64,000 bases of DNA, taken from assembly GCF_902459465.1 (NCBI RefSeq), contig NC_047066.1:19409047-19473046 (forward strand), written 5' to 3'. Each line of letters begins with the position of its first letter. The first letter of the stretch is position 1. Positions 38,701 to 49,500 of the stretch are shown in pieces. The notes beneath the pieces were generated by a model. It saw nothing but the letters and a program-made list of their open reading frames with translations. It had not been told where the DNA came from and did not search any database. The stretch is from Asterias rubens (lineage: Eukaryota > Echinodermata > Asteroidea > Forcipulatida > Asteriidae). A program made the position numbers and the translations under genes.

Positions 38701-41700
38701 TATCATGAACATTTTGCTATGTACAATGTAGCTCATCATGTACAGTGATCCATCAATAAACTACAAAGTTCTCTGTTTTTGGTTGTGCTTTTCAGTCACC
38801 AGTCAACTTTTCAGACAACTACTCAGTTAATTAAAAATAAACAAGTTTATTAAAACTATAATCCTCTTTGAACATTCATGTCTTCTTTTTTCAATGTTTG
38901 CTTTTATTTATACCTCTGTACATAGATTCAAGGCGGGGATCCAACAGGGACTGGCAAAGGTATGTTTTAACATTTACTAAAAACTACCCAAGTGTGAACC
39001 ATAAGCCATTGTATAGTGTCTATGTTGTATAAATATGTTGTACTTTCTTTTGTATTTGTATAAATTTTGCTTGTTCAGCCCCATGAGCGTCATGCCTGAC
39101 GGACCTGAGCGCTCTATAAGAGGCCACTATTATTATTATTATTTTCACACGAGAGTAATTTAGCATGGTTCCTTTGGTTAAATGTAGCATGGTTGTAAAA
39201 TTTTTACAAAATTTACCTTGTGTGAAGGGACAACAATTTTTTTTACTGACCAGGGTCCCTGGAAAATCTTGTCAAACATTGCTACATTTTGTTGGAGTTC
39301 CGGACCTCTTCCAAGTTTTGACCATGGACGTGACCGAAATTATCATGAACTAACTTTTGTTTGTAGAAAGACATCCTGTGCGAAGTCTTTCACACTGCAC
39401 ATGCAAGGCAACATTTTTGTGTGACCTTTTGCATCGCATGTCAAGGGGCTGTATAAAACCATTCATGCTGGTGCTGCTCCTTACAGGATTGTTTAGCCCA
39501 TGATGGTTGTTGGCTGTATGAAAGCTTGCTAAATCATGCACACAATGACAACGATGAAACCATCCTGACCATTTTGTAATTGCAGAAAGATTTATAGCAA
39601 TAACTGAGCTTTAAAAAATACATGTTTTCTCAATTTGTTTATCTTCCAATAGGAGGTGAGTCTGCGTGGGGTGACCCAATTAAGGATGAGTTCAAGCTAG
39701 GCCTTTCTCACACAGGCCGAGGTATTCTCAGCATGGCCAACTCAGGACCAGACACCAACAAATCACAATTGTAAGTATGCGCTTCACACGTCCACCATTT
39801 CTGCCTTTGTTTGGAGTCAATTCCATTGTGCACATATTGACTCCCAAATTGACTCCCAAAATGGCTGACAGATTGGGCGTGTGTAGGTGAGGTGTGCGTT
39901 TTGCATGGGTTCTATATAAATGAGAGACATTTTAAGTTGTGGAAACATTGGGTGCGTTCGTTTAGCTTCCCTGGGTTGAGCCCGGTCTGCCCCAGTACGT
40001 TCGAATAGCTTTGACGGGGCTCACCCGGGTCAGCTCCCAGTGCCCTGCTTGTGGAGTGGGTCACTTGAGGGTGACCCGAGGTGCATGCCATCACCACGAG
40101 AGGGCGAGTGTGATGTTCGATTAGCTCTTGTCAGGGGCTCACCCGAGTGAGCACTGCGGGGTCGACCCAGGGAAGCTAAACTAACGCACCCATTGTGTGG
40201 AAGAGTTTTCTCTGGACATAATTTCTCTGACTATTTTGCAGAATTTTTTTTAATAAATTTTTCGAAACCAAACAAGGTGTAATGTTGATTTTTGTTCATA
40301 TATATTTTGTATCAAATTAAATGTTATCACACTTTACTACTCATGTCACCAAATATTTCATTTTATGTTGGTCATTCAACTTTTCATGAATTGCATTTGT
40401 TTATTGCATTTATGTACTGTAAAAGTGTATGCCTTGTAGTGTATCTTTATATTATTGCTATGGTTATGAAGTGTTTTTCAGTTATTTATTTTAAAATATG
40501 TCAACTGCATTAAAAGTGAAATGAATGTCATCACTTTCGACCCTAGTAGAATCTTTCTCAACACACATAAACAGGTATACTGCAATAAATGTGAAACATT
40601 TAGCATTTGCTTTGTTTACTATACTTATTGTATTGTTTAGTTTGTGTTGTTATAATATTACTCATGTGAAATACATCTTTCAAAACCGTTTGATAAATGA
40701 AGAGATTTTATTGTGTTTTTTATTTTATTTTTTACATTCTCCACTTAGTTTCATCACGTATAGATCCTGCAAGCATTTAGATAAGAAGCACACCATCTTT
40801 GGGAGGTAAGTAATATATATCCCTTTATTATAGGCACTGCTTACATTCAATTAACTTGATTCCCCAATCCAGGGTGGATTTCACAAAGAGTTTAGACTAC
40901 TCTTACCGTGAGTAAGGACGAGCTACTCAAACTTACTTAGGTCTTGCCTTATAAATTTTTAACAACTCCTTGGACTAGTTCTAAGTTAGGACTATCATTG
41001 TAATATTGACCCCAGTCCTTCAAGTAGAATTATTAAGAGTAACATGACAAATGATTTACTCGAGAAATAACAAAGCAAAGTGATGTGGAGGTAAAAAAAT
41101 AAAATAATAATAATAATATCAGTCAACAAGGAATGAAGAAAACAGCAATAAGCAGATTCGGTGATAGGCTCTTGACATGGTTTTTGCAGATTCCAGAAAA
41201 GCACTTAGATTGCATAAAAGTTTCTTTTATCTCGAGAAAATGGCAACTGCCCCCCTTTGAGAAAAGTTTGAAACCTGAATTTAATGTACTTACGATTTTT
41301 CTGCTTGACTGGAGTCTGTCAGTGGTTTAACCAGTAGCTGGGTATTCGTTCTGTAAGGGCCCAACCTTATAAAGCTTCCAAACACAAAATTGACACAAGC
41401 AAGAACACTTGTATCTGCTTAACAGGAACACTTGTATCTGCTCAGCAGAAATGGTGTACCTGCCAAAATAGTATGCTACAGTGTATGTACATGGTTCCCT
41501 GCATTATCTGCTTAGCAAAAATGTTAAGTGATGTTTTTGCTGCTTTGAAACAGATGGGACAGATGAGCCAGGGGCTTTTGAGATAAACAGGACCCAACTT
41601 TATGAAGCTATTTAGCCGAAAATACTGCTTGACAAATTTCTCTGCTCAGTACAAAATGAGTGGGGCACCAGTCACAACAGCGTAACTTTATGGAATGTTA

Positions 41701-44700
41701 GTTGTGGCCTGTTTTTGCTAAGCAAGATTTTCCCGTGCTTAGCAGGTTTTTGTGCTTACAGGCTCTATGAAATTGGGCTCAGGTTAGCATGAGCAACAGG
41801 AAGTGTCCTCATTTCCTACCTATAAATCAAGACAAGCCCATCCTGAAGGTTTTTACCTGTATCCAGTGTATTCTTTTAAAGGTTATTGGCGTTCATCAGA
41901 TAACTTGCATGTCTGAAATCGAGGCCTGTGTTTTTTCAGAAATTGTTTTCTGATTGCACAGGAAAAAGACCTTGACAGAATATGTAAAAAAACTTCATGT
42001 GAATAAGCTGCTGGATTGGTCAGGTTTTGCAAGCGAGTCTTTACCCAAGGACACTGGACTTGAGCCAAAATCTAAAAGCTAAACATTAAGAGGAAAAGAA
42101 GTCCTTGATTTACGAGGTTGACAAACATAAGTGTACAGGTGACATTTAAACAATGAACCTGATTGCTACAACAAGGGCAAACAATAGGGGTCCACCTTTG
42201 TCAGGACAAAGAATTCAACAGATAAGGGTCAATGATTTTGTATTTGTGTGTTGAACGAAATCAAATCAGAGTATTCTTTCCCTCATTTCTAGGTTGGTGG
42301 GAGGAATGGATACACTAGCTAATATGGAGAGGGTAGAGACAGACAAGAAAGACCGGCCTAAGGAGGTCATTACTATTGAAGATGCTGTTGTCTTCGTTAA
42401 TCCATTTGATGAAGTAGATGAAGAGGTAAATACAGCCAGCTCTCATTATAAAGAACTCTTTTAAGAAGATATTCTGCTTATAAAGAGTACATTCTGAAGT
42501 CCCTCGTCTCATTTCTGCTTTGTGTTGCTTTCTTTTACGCTCCTTTTTAAACAATTTTCCTGTTATGATAGGTCATTTGGCCGGTCCAAGTGACATTGTT
42601 ATAACGAGAGTCGCCTGTGCAGTGTTCTCTCTTAAAGGCAGTGGACACTATTGGTAATTACTCAAAATAATTATCAGCATAAAGCTCACTTGGTAACGAG
42701 TAATTGGGAGAGGTTGATACTATAAAACATTGTGAGAAACAGCTCCCTCTAAAGTGACGTAGTTTTCGAGAAAGAAGTATTTTTCAATCAATTTGATTTC
42801 GAGACCTCAAGTTTAGAATTTGAGGTCTCGAAATCAAGCATCTGAAAGCACACAACTTTGTGTGACAAACATGTTTTTTATTACATTCATATCTCGCAAC
42901 TTCGGCGACCAATTGAGCTCAAATTTTCACAGGTTTGTTATTTTATGCATATGTTTAGATACACCAAGTGAGAAGACTGGTCTTTGACAATTACCAATAG
43001 TGTCCACTGTCTTTAACAGTGGTCTACCGGCCATAGTGCTTGCCAATCACACCCGATTTCACCAAACTGTTCCTTACTTAGGATTAATCTTAGGACTTAT
43101 GACGAGTTAAGTTCCGTATCCATAGACATTGGGAAGCAATGAACCCATCCAAAGTTAGGACGAGTTACTAATCCTAACTCGAGATAGGATTAATCCTATA
43201 GTTTCATGAAATCAGCTGCAGGACGTGTTTCCCAGTGAGGCCCGCTTGCCTAGTACATGTGGGTGCCTTACTTCCTCTTGCCTGTTATTTGATAATTATT
43301 TGATCTTGTTTTGCCTTTAAACATGTTACTAGGCTGATGAAGTACATTTATGTTCGTTTGTTTGTTTGTTTCCCCTGCAGTGCCGTTGTACAAATGTTAA
43401 AAACTAACCCTGCCATACCCTTTCTTACTTGCACAATGGTTTAAAATTGTACATAAAGTTTGATCCATCAAACAAATGTGTAGTGTGTGTAGTGCAACCA
43501 AGGTTTTGTCTTATTCACGATATGATATGAATAATGTTTGTAAGCCTAACTTTTCTTCCCTTTGATCTTTTTAAATAACTGTATGTTTTGCTTTGTATTT
43601 TGAAACCAAGCTGAATGCTTGTTGAATGCTTTGTTCGACTTCTTTGAAAATGTGCCATCTAAACTTTTAATTGGCAATTGTTTTTATCTTCTCTTCTTAA
43701 TATTTTTGGCTATACTATAAAAATATGACTGAATTTTTCATTTATTTTTTACATAGTGGTGCTGTGTGTAATTTTGTTTTGTCATTAAAACATGTTTTAT
43801 CCTCTGCATCACACTTGGTGATTATAAGAGAAAACATCAATTTAAATATTGTAAAAGTAAAAATGTACATATTTTATATAGAGATAAATAAGATTGATAG
43901 AGACTAGTTTAGAGTAAATTAATCATTATACATTTATAATGCCAACACTGATATCTAATACTAATTTGTTACTTTTATTTTCCACAATGAAGCTCGCAAG
44001 TGAACGAAGGAAAAAGCAGGAAGAAATAGAGTCCAAGAAAGACAGCCAGCCCACAAAGGTTACTGGCGTGTTACCAAGCTCAGAAGAAAAACCTGCAACA
44101 TACAGACGAGGCGTTGGCAAGTACATCCCCTCAACAGCAACATCACCTAGCCAAGCACAAAGGTACTGATGGTACTAAAGAATTTCCAAGTTTGGCCACA
44201 AAAAAACTTGGAAAGTAATGGTATACATCCTTTTCAAAGAGTGGTTGTGTTAACATTGAATAACTTGAGTCATTAAACTAAATGTTTTTGCAGTAACATG
44301 TAATTACATGGGACAGTCAGCAACCCTACTCTTTTGTGCATGACCAACTAAGTTCAATGTTTGGAAAAGGAATTGCATAGAGATAACAGGTGTTAGTTGG
44401 CAGATGAAAGGGATGTTGTATTCCTTTTTTAATGGAGCTTCCCGTTCTTGGAGCTTTTACCTTCTTCAATCTTCCATTCATTCATTCACAAATGACATAG
44501 GTCATTAACTAAAAATACACTTTCCAATGTTTGCATACTTTGGTTTCTATATTATTAAACCCAAACTCTGATCATGTTGTCATTATTTTGTGGGACCACT
44601 TTGGTCCCACTTCCATTGTTTAAACATGTGAGAGAAACAAACGTGTGCCTTTACCGTGTTCAACTACACGTAAGGCTTGCACAGTCTAAAGCAAGACTCA

Positions 44701-44856
44701 TGATTATTCATGTTAAATCCCAGTGACATTTTCTTCCTTTCTATTTCCAGCACAAGTAAGCGACCTTCAGAAACCTCTGTCAGTTCAGATGCCACATCAT
44801 CATCAAAAAAGAAGTCAAAGTCATCCTCAAAGTTTACAGACTTCAGTGCTTGGTGA
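26724..44856 (+). CDS. PPIL2: PPIL2, U-box and cyclophilin-type peptidyl-prolyl isomerase-like protein 2
   Basis: Nuclear protein of the spliceosome and a U-box ubiquitin ligase in mammals. Exons: 26724-26755, 27620-27669, 28207-28255, 29387-29501, 30364-30415, 31797-31888, 32686-32851, 33551-33651, 34219-34263, 35672-35747, 37089-37195, 38534-38623, 38926-38959, 39653-39770, 40749-40805, 42293-42425, 43993-44162, 44751-44856 (TGA at 44854). They sum to 1,593 nt, 530 residues, close to the human length. The start MGKRQH and the end DFSAW are family-typical. The U-box spans roughly residues 38-105 and the cyclophilin domain roughly 280-435. In the cyclophilin fold, the arginine of FHRS, the phenylalanine of NFMIQGGD and the QFF motif match catalytic residues R55, F60, Q111 and F113 of cyclophilin A. 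The position of W121 is histidine (SCKHLDKKH). A basic serine-rich tail ends the protein. Confidence 0.97.
29566..29635. repeat. Strong 70 bp hairpin 65 bp after PPIL2 exon 4
   Basis: The outer 21 bp arms are perfect complements (AGGTAAACTCTTGATCACAA outward), and the inner part continues with one mismatch through TGAAAATAT. It is intronic in PPIL2 and contains a good donor-like AG/GTAAAC. Confidence 0.85.
29828..30165 (+). mobile_element. tRNA-derived SINE, near full length
   Basis: The head has a B-box (GGGTTCGAGTCCC). The body contains CACCCAGGGGTAAATGGGTA and CTCCCCAGGGAGCTGAGA. The 3' part is GCGCTTTGAGATGCCCTC then AAAAGCACTACATAAAAACT, followed by a TTATTATT tail. Intron of PPIL2. Confidence 0.8.
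30691..31437. mobile_element. Nested 747 bp DNA element, Kolobok-like, with THAP remnant
   Basis: Inserted in the family B copy with TTAA on both sides (30687-30690 and 31438-31441). Terminal inverted repeats are AGGCACCTGGAA and, at the far end, AGTCACCTGGAA (11 of 12). It carries a broken THAP zinc finger on the plus strand. TTAA duplications together with a THAP domain fit the Kolobok superfamily; the class assignment is inference, and no transposase core is present. Confidence 0.75.
30893..31050 (+). pseudogene. THAP zinc-finger remnant inside the nested element
   Basis: An ATG at 30893 opens a frame reading [20 protein letters not shown], which is a THAP N terminus (CxxxxC). A second frame ending at the TGA at 31048 reads [18 protein letters not shown], the THAP CxxH half. 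The two are in different frames, and the roughly 20 residues that normally lie between them are missing, so the finger is deleted and frameshifted. No transposase follows. Confidence 0.75.
32370..32610 (+). mobile_element. tRNA-derived SINE, 3' truncated
   Basis: Same family: B-box-like GGGTTTGAATTCCGG, then CACTTGTGTGCTTGAGCAAG, CACCCAGGGGTATAAATGGG and CTCCCCAGCGAGCTGAGA. The GCGCTTTGAG tail is missing. Confidence 0.75.
32942..33087. mobile_element. 146 bp miniature element, family C, copy 3
   Basis: In a PPIL2 intron. Nearly identical to copy 1, with CACTAGGTGGCAGC at 32958-32971. The opposite arm reads GATAGAGGGCAGC on the minus strand, a second, weaker CTCF-like site in inverted orientation. 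Confidence 0.88.
33189..33356. repeat. Foldback element in a PPIL2 intron
   Basis: Two arms of about 65 bp pair with few mismatches: ACACTGTGAACG at the left against CGTTCACAGTGT at the right, then GTGGCTCACCTGGATGTGAT against ATCACATCCAAGTGAGCCAC. It is probably a miniature inverted-repeat element; no clear target duplication. Confidence 0.85.
34670..34815 (+). mobile_element. tRNA-like dispersed repeat
   Basis: CTGGATGGCTCAGTTGGTAG (A-box) and GTTGGTTCGAGTCC (B-box) lie in a repeat with the upstream block GGGAGACCGCCAACATG. Related copies lie at 23090-23235 and 7082-7225. Intron of PPIL2. Confidence 0.65.
35452..35614. repeat. Foldback element in a PPIL2 intron
   Basis: GGGAATCAAAGTGTG at the left pairs with the right end CACACATTGATTCCC, and GAGGCCTGGTTTTGATAATT pairs with AATTATCAAGAACCAGGCCT around a short CTCGACTTCGTCTCG loop. 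The whole 163 bp can form one hairpin. Confidence 0.85.
35849..36050 (+). mobile_element. tRNA-like SINE head split by the 3' end of another SINE
   Basis: A tRNA-like sequence starts CCTCGGTAGTCTAGTTGGTA, stops near 35893 and resumes near 36012 with AGGGTCGTGGGTTCGAATCC. Between them lies the tail half of the SINE seen at 29828 (CCCAGTGACCAGGGATAATA, GCGCTTTGGGAAGCCCTC, then TTATTATT). Insertion order is therefore visible. Intron of PPIL2. Confidence 0.7.
36609..37006. mobile_element. TTAA-flanked miniature element, family A
   Basis: Same family in reverse orientation within the PPIL2 intron before exon 37089. It starts TTAAAGACACTGGACATC and ends CCAATAGTGTCCAGTGCCTTTAA. TTAA is present at both edges. 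Confidence 0.85.
39951..40190. mobile_element. 240 bp GC-rich miniature element with 5 bp target duplication
   Basis: Inverted termini GGTGCGTTCGTTTAGCTTCC and, at the right, its near complement ending CTAACGCACC. CATTG flanks both sides (39946-39950 and 40191-40195). It is much richer in GC than its surroundings and lies in a PPIL2 intron. Superfamily not recognised. Confidence 0.88.
42632..43016. mobile_element. TTAA-flanked miniature element, family A (best copy)
   Basis: It sits in a PPIL2 intron and runs from TTAAAGGCAGTGGACACTAT to CAATAGTGTCCACTGTCTTTAA. The ends are inverted repeats of about 25 bp and TTAA is present on both sides, as expected for a TTAA target duplication. The interior has a palindromic block around GAGACCTCAAG and TTGAGGTCTCG. 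Non-coding. Confidence 0.9.
43055..43213. repeat. Foldback element in a PPIL2 intron
   Basis: GATTTCACCAAACTGTTCC and TTAGGATTAATC on the left match the complement of GGATTAATCCTATAGTTTCATG and GAAATC on the right. A related half-element with TTTCACAAAGAGTTTAGACT lies near 40870-41010. Confidence 0.75.
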
Positions 44857-46030
44857 CAGAGTGGGATTGCTTGTTGCACCAGCAACTTCTATGCAGATCA
44901 ACCCAGCCACTTTGGGTAAGGGTCGTTGACCTCCATTGTACAATATTTGTCTGGAGATTTGTAATTTCTTAAATATTCAGGCCTGGAACTATGCAGGAGC
45001 CATAAAGGCTATGGCTTCTGTTGCCCCTGGTCTTAGCCTTGGTGTCCCATCAAAAGTTCCCCATAGACATAAAGATTTGCCACTGGAAGTGGTGGGTTTA
45101 TGAGGTTTCATCTATACACAGATCAAAATTTTAGCAGTTCTTGACCATGATGATTTGTCTTTACAGAATTTATCCCTAAACCACCATCACCCCTTGAAAC
45201 AAAAATAGTTTGGAGTCAGATTTAATGCATAATTGTTTCCTTCGCTGCCTTTCACCTCTGTGGACCCCCTATTCACACTAGAGCCATTCATGTGCATTGA
45301 GATTTCAGTCCCAATCGGACTGCATGTAAAGGCAGACTATTGATAGTGTTACTGATCATTATGTTGTTGGGTGTATAATAAAATGAAGTAAACTATAAAA
45401 AAATCTGTTGATAATCATAAATAAACAAACACCCCCGTAATACGCACTTAGACAGAAAACCTTACAGCAGAGAGAGAGAGAGACTGGGCTTTCCACTTGG
45501 GTTCGATTGTTTCTTTTCTGAAAAGTTTCATGTTTCATTATTTTGGTGTTTAAAATAACATACAATTTTTTTTTTTACAGTTCCTGCCTAAGATTTACCC
45601 CATGTGTAGCTCTTGTAAGCACAATGAAAGGGGTGACTTTTGTTAAAAGCTACATTGTGTAGATCGGAATAACACCATTTCCAACCCCTCGTTGTTCACG
45701 TTAGCCCTAAAACTCTTACAGATTTACATGTACCCTTCCTTATGATTATACCATACAAAACATTAACAACCTAGTTGTCAGTTTATCAATCAGGATTTCA
45801 AAAGAATCAACATGCCTTTAGAAAACGTTTTCTTGGTCTTTCTAAATTATGGAAAAGTGAGTCTTGTGTATAAATATTGAAGGTTATCCTTCAGACCTTT
45901 ACTGTACATGTTGTTTACTAAAGTTTAACAGTTTTAAAATCACTTTTGTACAAATTATCACAGTTCTTATTTTAACAAGGATACAATAGTTTGATGTAAA
46001 ATGTGTAAATATCAGTGTGCGTTTCGATCG

Positions 46031-46036
46031 AATAAA
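46031..46036 (+). terminator. PPIL2: Candidate poly(A) signal of PPIL2
   Basis: AATAAA lies about 1.17 kb after the PPIL2 stop codon, in AT-rich sequence without other coding signal. An earlier AATAAA at 45377-45382 is an alternative. Both precede the convergent gene that ends at 46557. Confidence 0.45.
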
Positions 46037-46502
46037 CTTGGAAAAGGAAGTCTGTTGTAGAGTTAATGATCAGAAACTAATCAGAAACTTTTGTGCCTCC
46101 CAAACTAAGTTTGCTATGTAAATTTCAGTCAATATTCATACAAAAAAACCCAATGTCAAATATAAAGTGTTGATGAATATATACATGTATAACAGTATCC
46201 AATATCATAACGGACATAGTAGAAACTCAAACTTATTTCGAAATTAACTGTTTAGTGAAATGTTAATAATGATTTGCAACAAATCTAACAGTATCTGCCA
46301 AATATTTGTTGTTCATGTAAGCGTAAGCGATGCACGCAATGTCATTTGTTTTTACTCTATTGTCACCGTTTTGGTGATATGGCTGCAATTTTAGTGGCCA
46401 TATTAAAATCTCCGAGAGGCACTGTCATGGCCAGGACATTTTTTCCTGCGAAAAATTACTAACAATTAATATGTCTTACATTTTATATATTATATATAAA
46501 TG

Positions 46503-46508
46503 TTTATT
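46503..46508 (-). terminator. Candidate poly(A) signal of split-FBG paralogue 1
   Basis: AATAAA on the minus strand lies about 50 nt after the TGA at 46557-46559. It faces the PPIL2 3' end, so the two genes are convergent with about 0.5 kb between their signals. Confidence 0.5.
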
Positions 46509-46556
46509 GTAATATCTAAATATCAAGTAAATGTATATAGGCCGAGTGGGTGAAAA

Positions 46557-49500
46557 TCAGCCTTCACGACGCATCCTCATTTCACTCTTCACAATATGTC
46601 TTCCTTCCCAAGTACTCCAACGCATACCGCGATACTCGTTAATCGAATCGACGTAATGCGAATAGTCGCCATTTAGGTTGCTTTCCACAACCTTCTCATG
46701 GTAACCACTGTATAAAGGGACACCAGAACAAAGGTCAAACCACCAACCTCCCTCCAGCAGACCAGCACAGTTAGCAGCATCACCATCGTTGTCGTGGTCG
46801 TAGGTTGAGAATGGCCTGTTGTTTATCAAATCAAGAACATCATCTTTGGAAAAAATATTATAGAACAATTTACATCAGACGCACATCACTTTAGAAATGG
46901 GTTGATGGTTAAAGTCCGTAAAAGGCCAACCAAGAACAGACTGGTCAACGGCCTTAAATACAACATAATGAAAAGGAGACTGCTGTTAAGTTCATGCTAA
47001 TGGCCCCTGATGCAGTTATTTACCATACCCCCAAAGGATGAAAGTGTCCAAGTAGAGGAACAACTCTATAATGGTAATCATCCAATCGCTCAGTCAATTA
47101 TCTTTAAAAGTTTTTGCAGCAGTGTGCCTACCTTTGCAGCCAATAAGCTCGATGCGCATCGATGGCCATTCTTTATACCGAGTAGGTAGAATGCGAACGT
47201 ACCGTGCACGTATGGGCCTCTGAAATATGCTTGTAACTGCTGCCACATCGTCGACGTTTCCTCGAAACACCTGTAATAACAACGTACATAAAAGCATTTT
47301 AATATTGGGGTTTTAAACCTCAATATTAAAATACACTTATTGCATTTTAATATAGAGGTTTGAATCCTTAATATTAAAATGCATTTATTTTCATAACATT
47401 TGCATTCTGATATCCGGTTTGATATTTATAACCAGAGAGCACATACATTGTCTTTGTTATCAACCAATCTCTTCCAAGCAAAGCAGTCGTGCTCATAGAC
47501 TTACATCGAGTTTAATTTAACTACAAGTATTTTATATTCTTCGTTTTTAATTGTACAATGTATAATGTTTTATTCTTGTGTAGGCGCCTTTATCGGTTTC
47601 CTGGTGAGCATGCAGTGTATGTTATTGAAGTGGTTTAAAACCACTTCAATAACATATCTTTCTGAAAGTTTGTACAAAAAAACTCAGTGCCTCGAGTACA
47701 TTGATTACCTTGTTTGGTAGATACGTGCGCTGTACGACTTCGGTTTTATTATTACTATTATTGTTATTATTATTATTAAATCAATATAGGTATTATTATT
47801 ATAAAGTCTACGACAGCTTACTTTTGCTGTCTGCAAAGATGATCCACCGGCGTAATGCCATGTCCGCTGATCATCGCTGTAGCTCACTTTGTAATGTGTG
47901 ACCCAGTCCTTGTACGAATTCAATGGATCCGTGCTGCCTTGTATAATGACACCTTCAACCTGATTCGTTGTCCTCAAATCCACTTGAAACCAGGGTGTTT
48001 GGCGGTCGCTTTCTGCCGGACACCAGCCTCCTACGACCCCTTCGTTTCCTTTCTGGTTAAGACGCCCGTTCTTTGGCTTACAGTTATCAGGTGGCCGCTC
48101 TGCTGGTGCTTTGTGGAAACTTGATGCTGTAATTTGAGAGTCAGTGATGCTGCCGTCTTCCATTCCAAGACGTTGACCACAAATTCCGTGATCTTAATAT
48201 AAAAGTAACATAAGTTAAGCACTAATTGGATTAAACTCAATTCAATTCAGTTCAACGTAATTTATTCCCTCATTCCTCTATCATTATAAATACAGTGTAA
48301 ACAAAGTGACTCAAGAATTTTAGGAATTGGGGGCACAGGCAAAACAGCACAGCTTGTGTTGGGGAGTTCCCATACAAAAAACAATCACGAGATAAATACA
48401 TACAGAACAGAGAAAGCACATTATCAACAAAACAACTCAAAACAAAAACAGAGGACAAAAATGCATCGTTTGTAAAAGAGGGCCTAGCATGAATTGGAAT
48501 ATATTACGTCCAGTTATTTGTCTGTCTCTTTATTTACCAATTGGTCCCATTCCTGAAGTCCCAACACTGATGTTGTAAAACTCTCCACTAACACGGAATT
48601 GAGATTTCGTCAAAGAGCCTTTTACGCCCGTTTCATCTGTGAGATTCACACGGATAGTCCATTTGGACTCAGCTTGACCAGTCAGAAGACGGACTGCCTC
48701 ATTACCAAGCCAGAACTCCCCTGGAAGGTTCCCAAAGCCTCTCTTGTACTCACTCCAGTTACGCGTGAAATTCACAGATCCATTCAGACGTCTCTGAAAC
48801 ACCTTCACACAAGTAAACGATACACTTCTTTTACATGGTTGTGTCTTTATTTATTTGGATATTCAACCACTGTTATGGGGAGTGGGAGTACTGAACTTTA
48901 AACGGATTGGTTGTCGAAAGAGCGCATGGCGTGGCCGAGAGGTTAAGATCACCGGACTCAAGCTCTGGTATTTCTGTTCAGCATAGTGTGGGTTCGAGTC
49001 CCACTTGTGACACTTGTGTACTTAAGCAAGAACAATTAACTAGTACTGCATCGTTCGTCCTTCGAATGGGACGAAGAGCCCTTGACCCCTTGATCCCGTA
49101 CGTTAAATATACCAATAACACTTGTCGCTTTGAGAGAAGGGGTTCGCCCCTGTGTTCCTGGCAATGGCTGCTAAATGCGCCATAGCACCATGTGAACCAT
49201 TAAAAGGTGCTACATAATGGGGTCTCAAAATTCATAACTTCAATAGCATGTCTTTCTGAAACAATGTGTATTCTAAGCGCATTGAGTACCTTCTTGTTGG
49301 TAGATACATGTGCTTTACAAGACTTCGGTATTATTATTATTCATTTCAATCATCTACTTCTCAAAGGCATATTTACCATACAATTCATCAACATTAAGTC
49401 GTCATGTTTGAATGAAACTATTTCAGGTGGGAAAATATTTCTCCGGGACCAAAACAAAAGTTTAAATAAAAAGTTGAATTACCAGCCAGCCCGTAGTACC

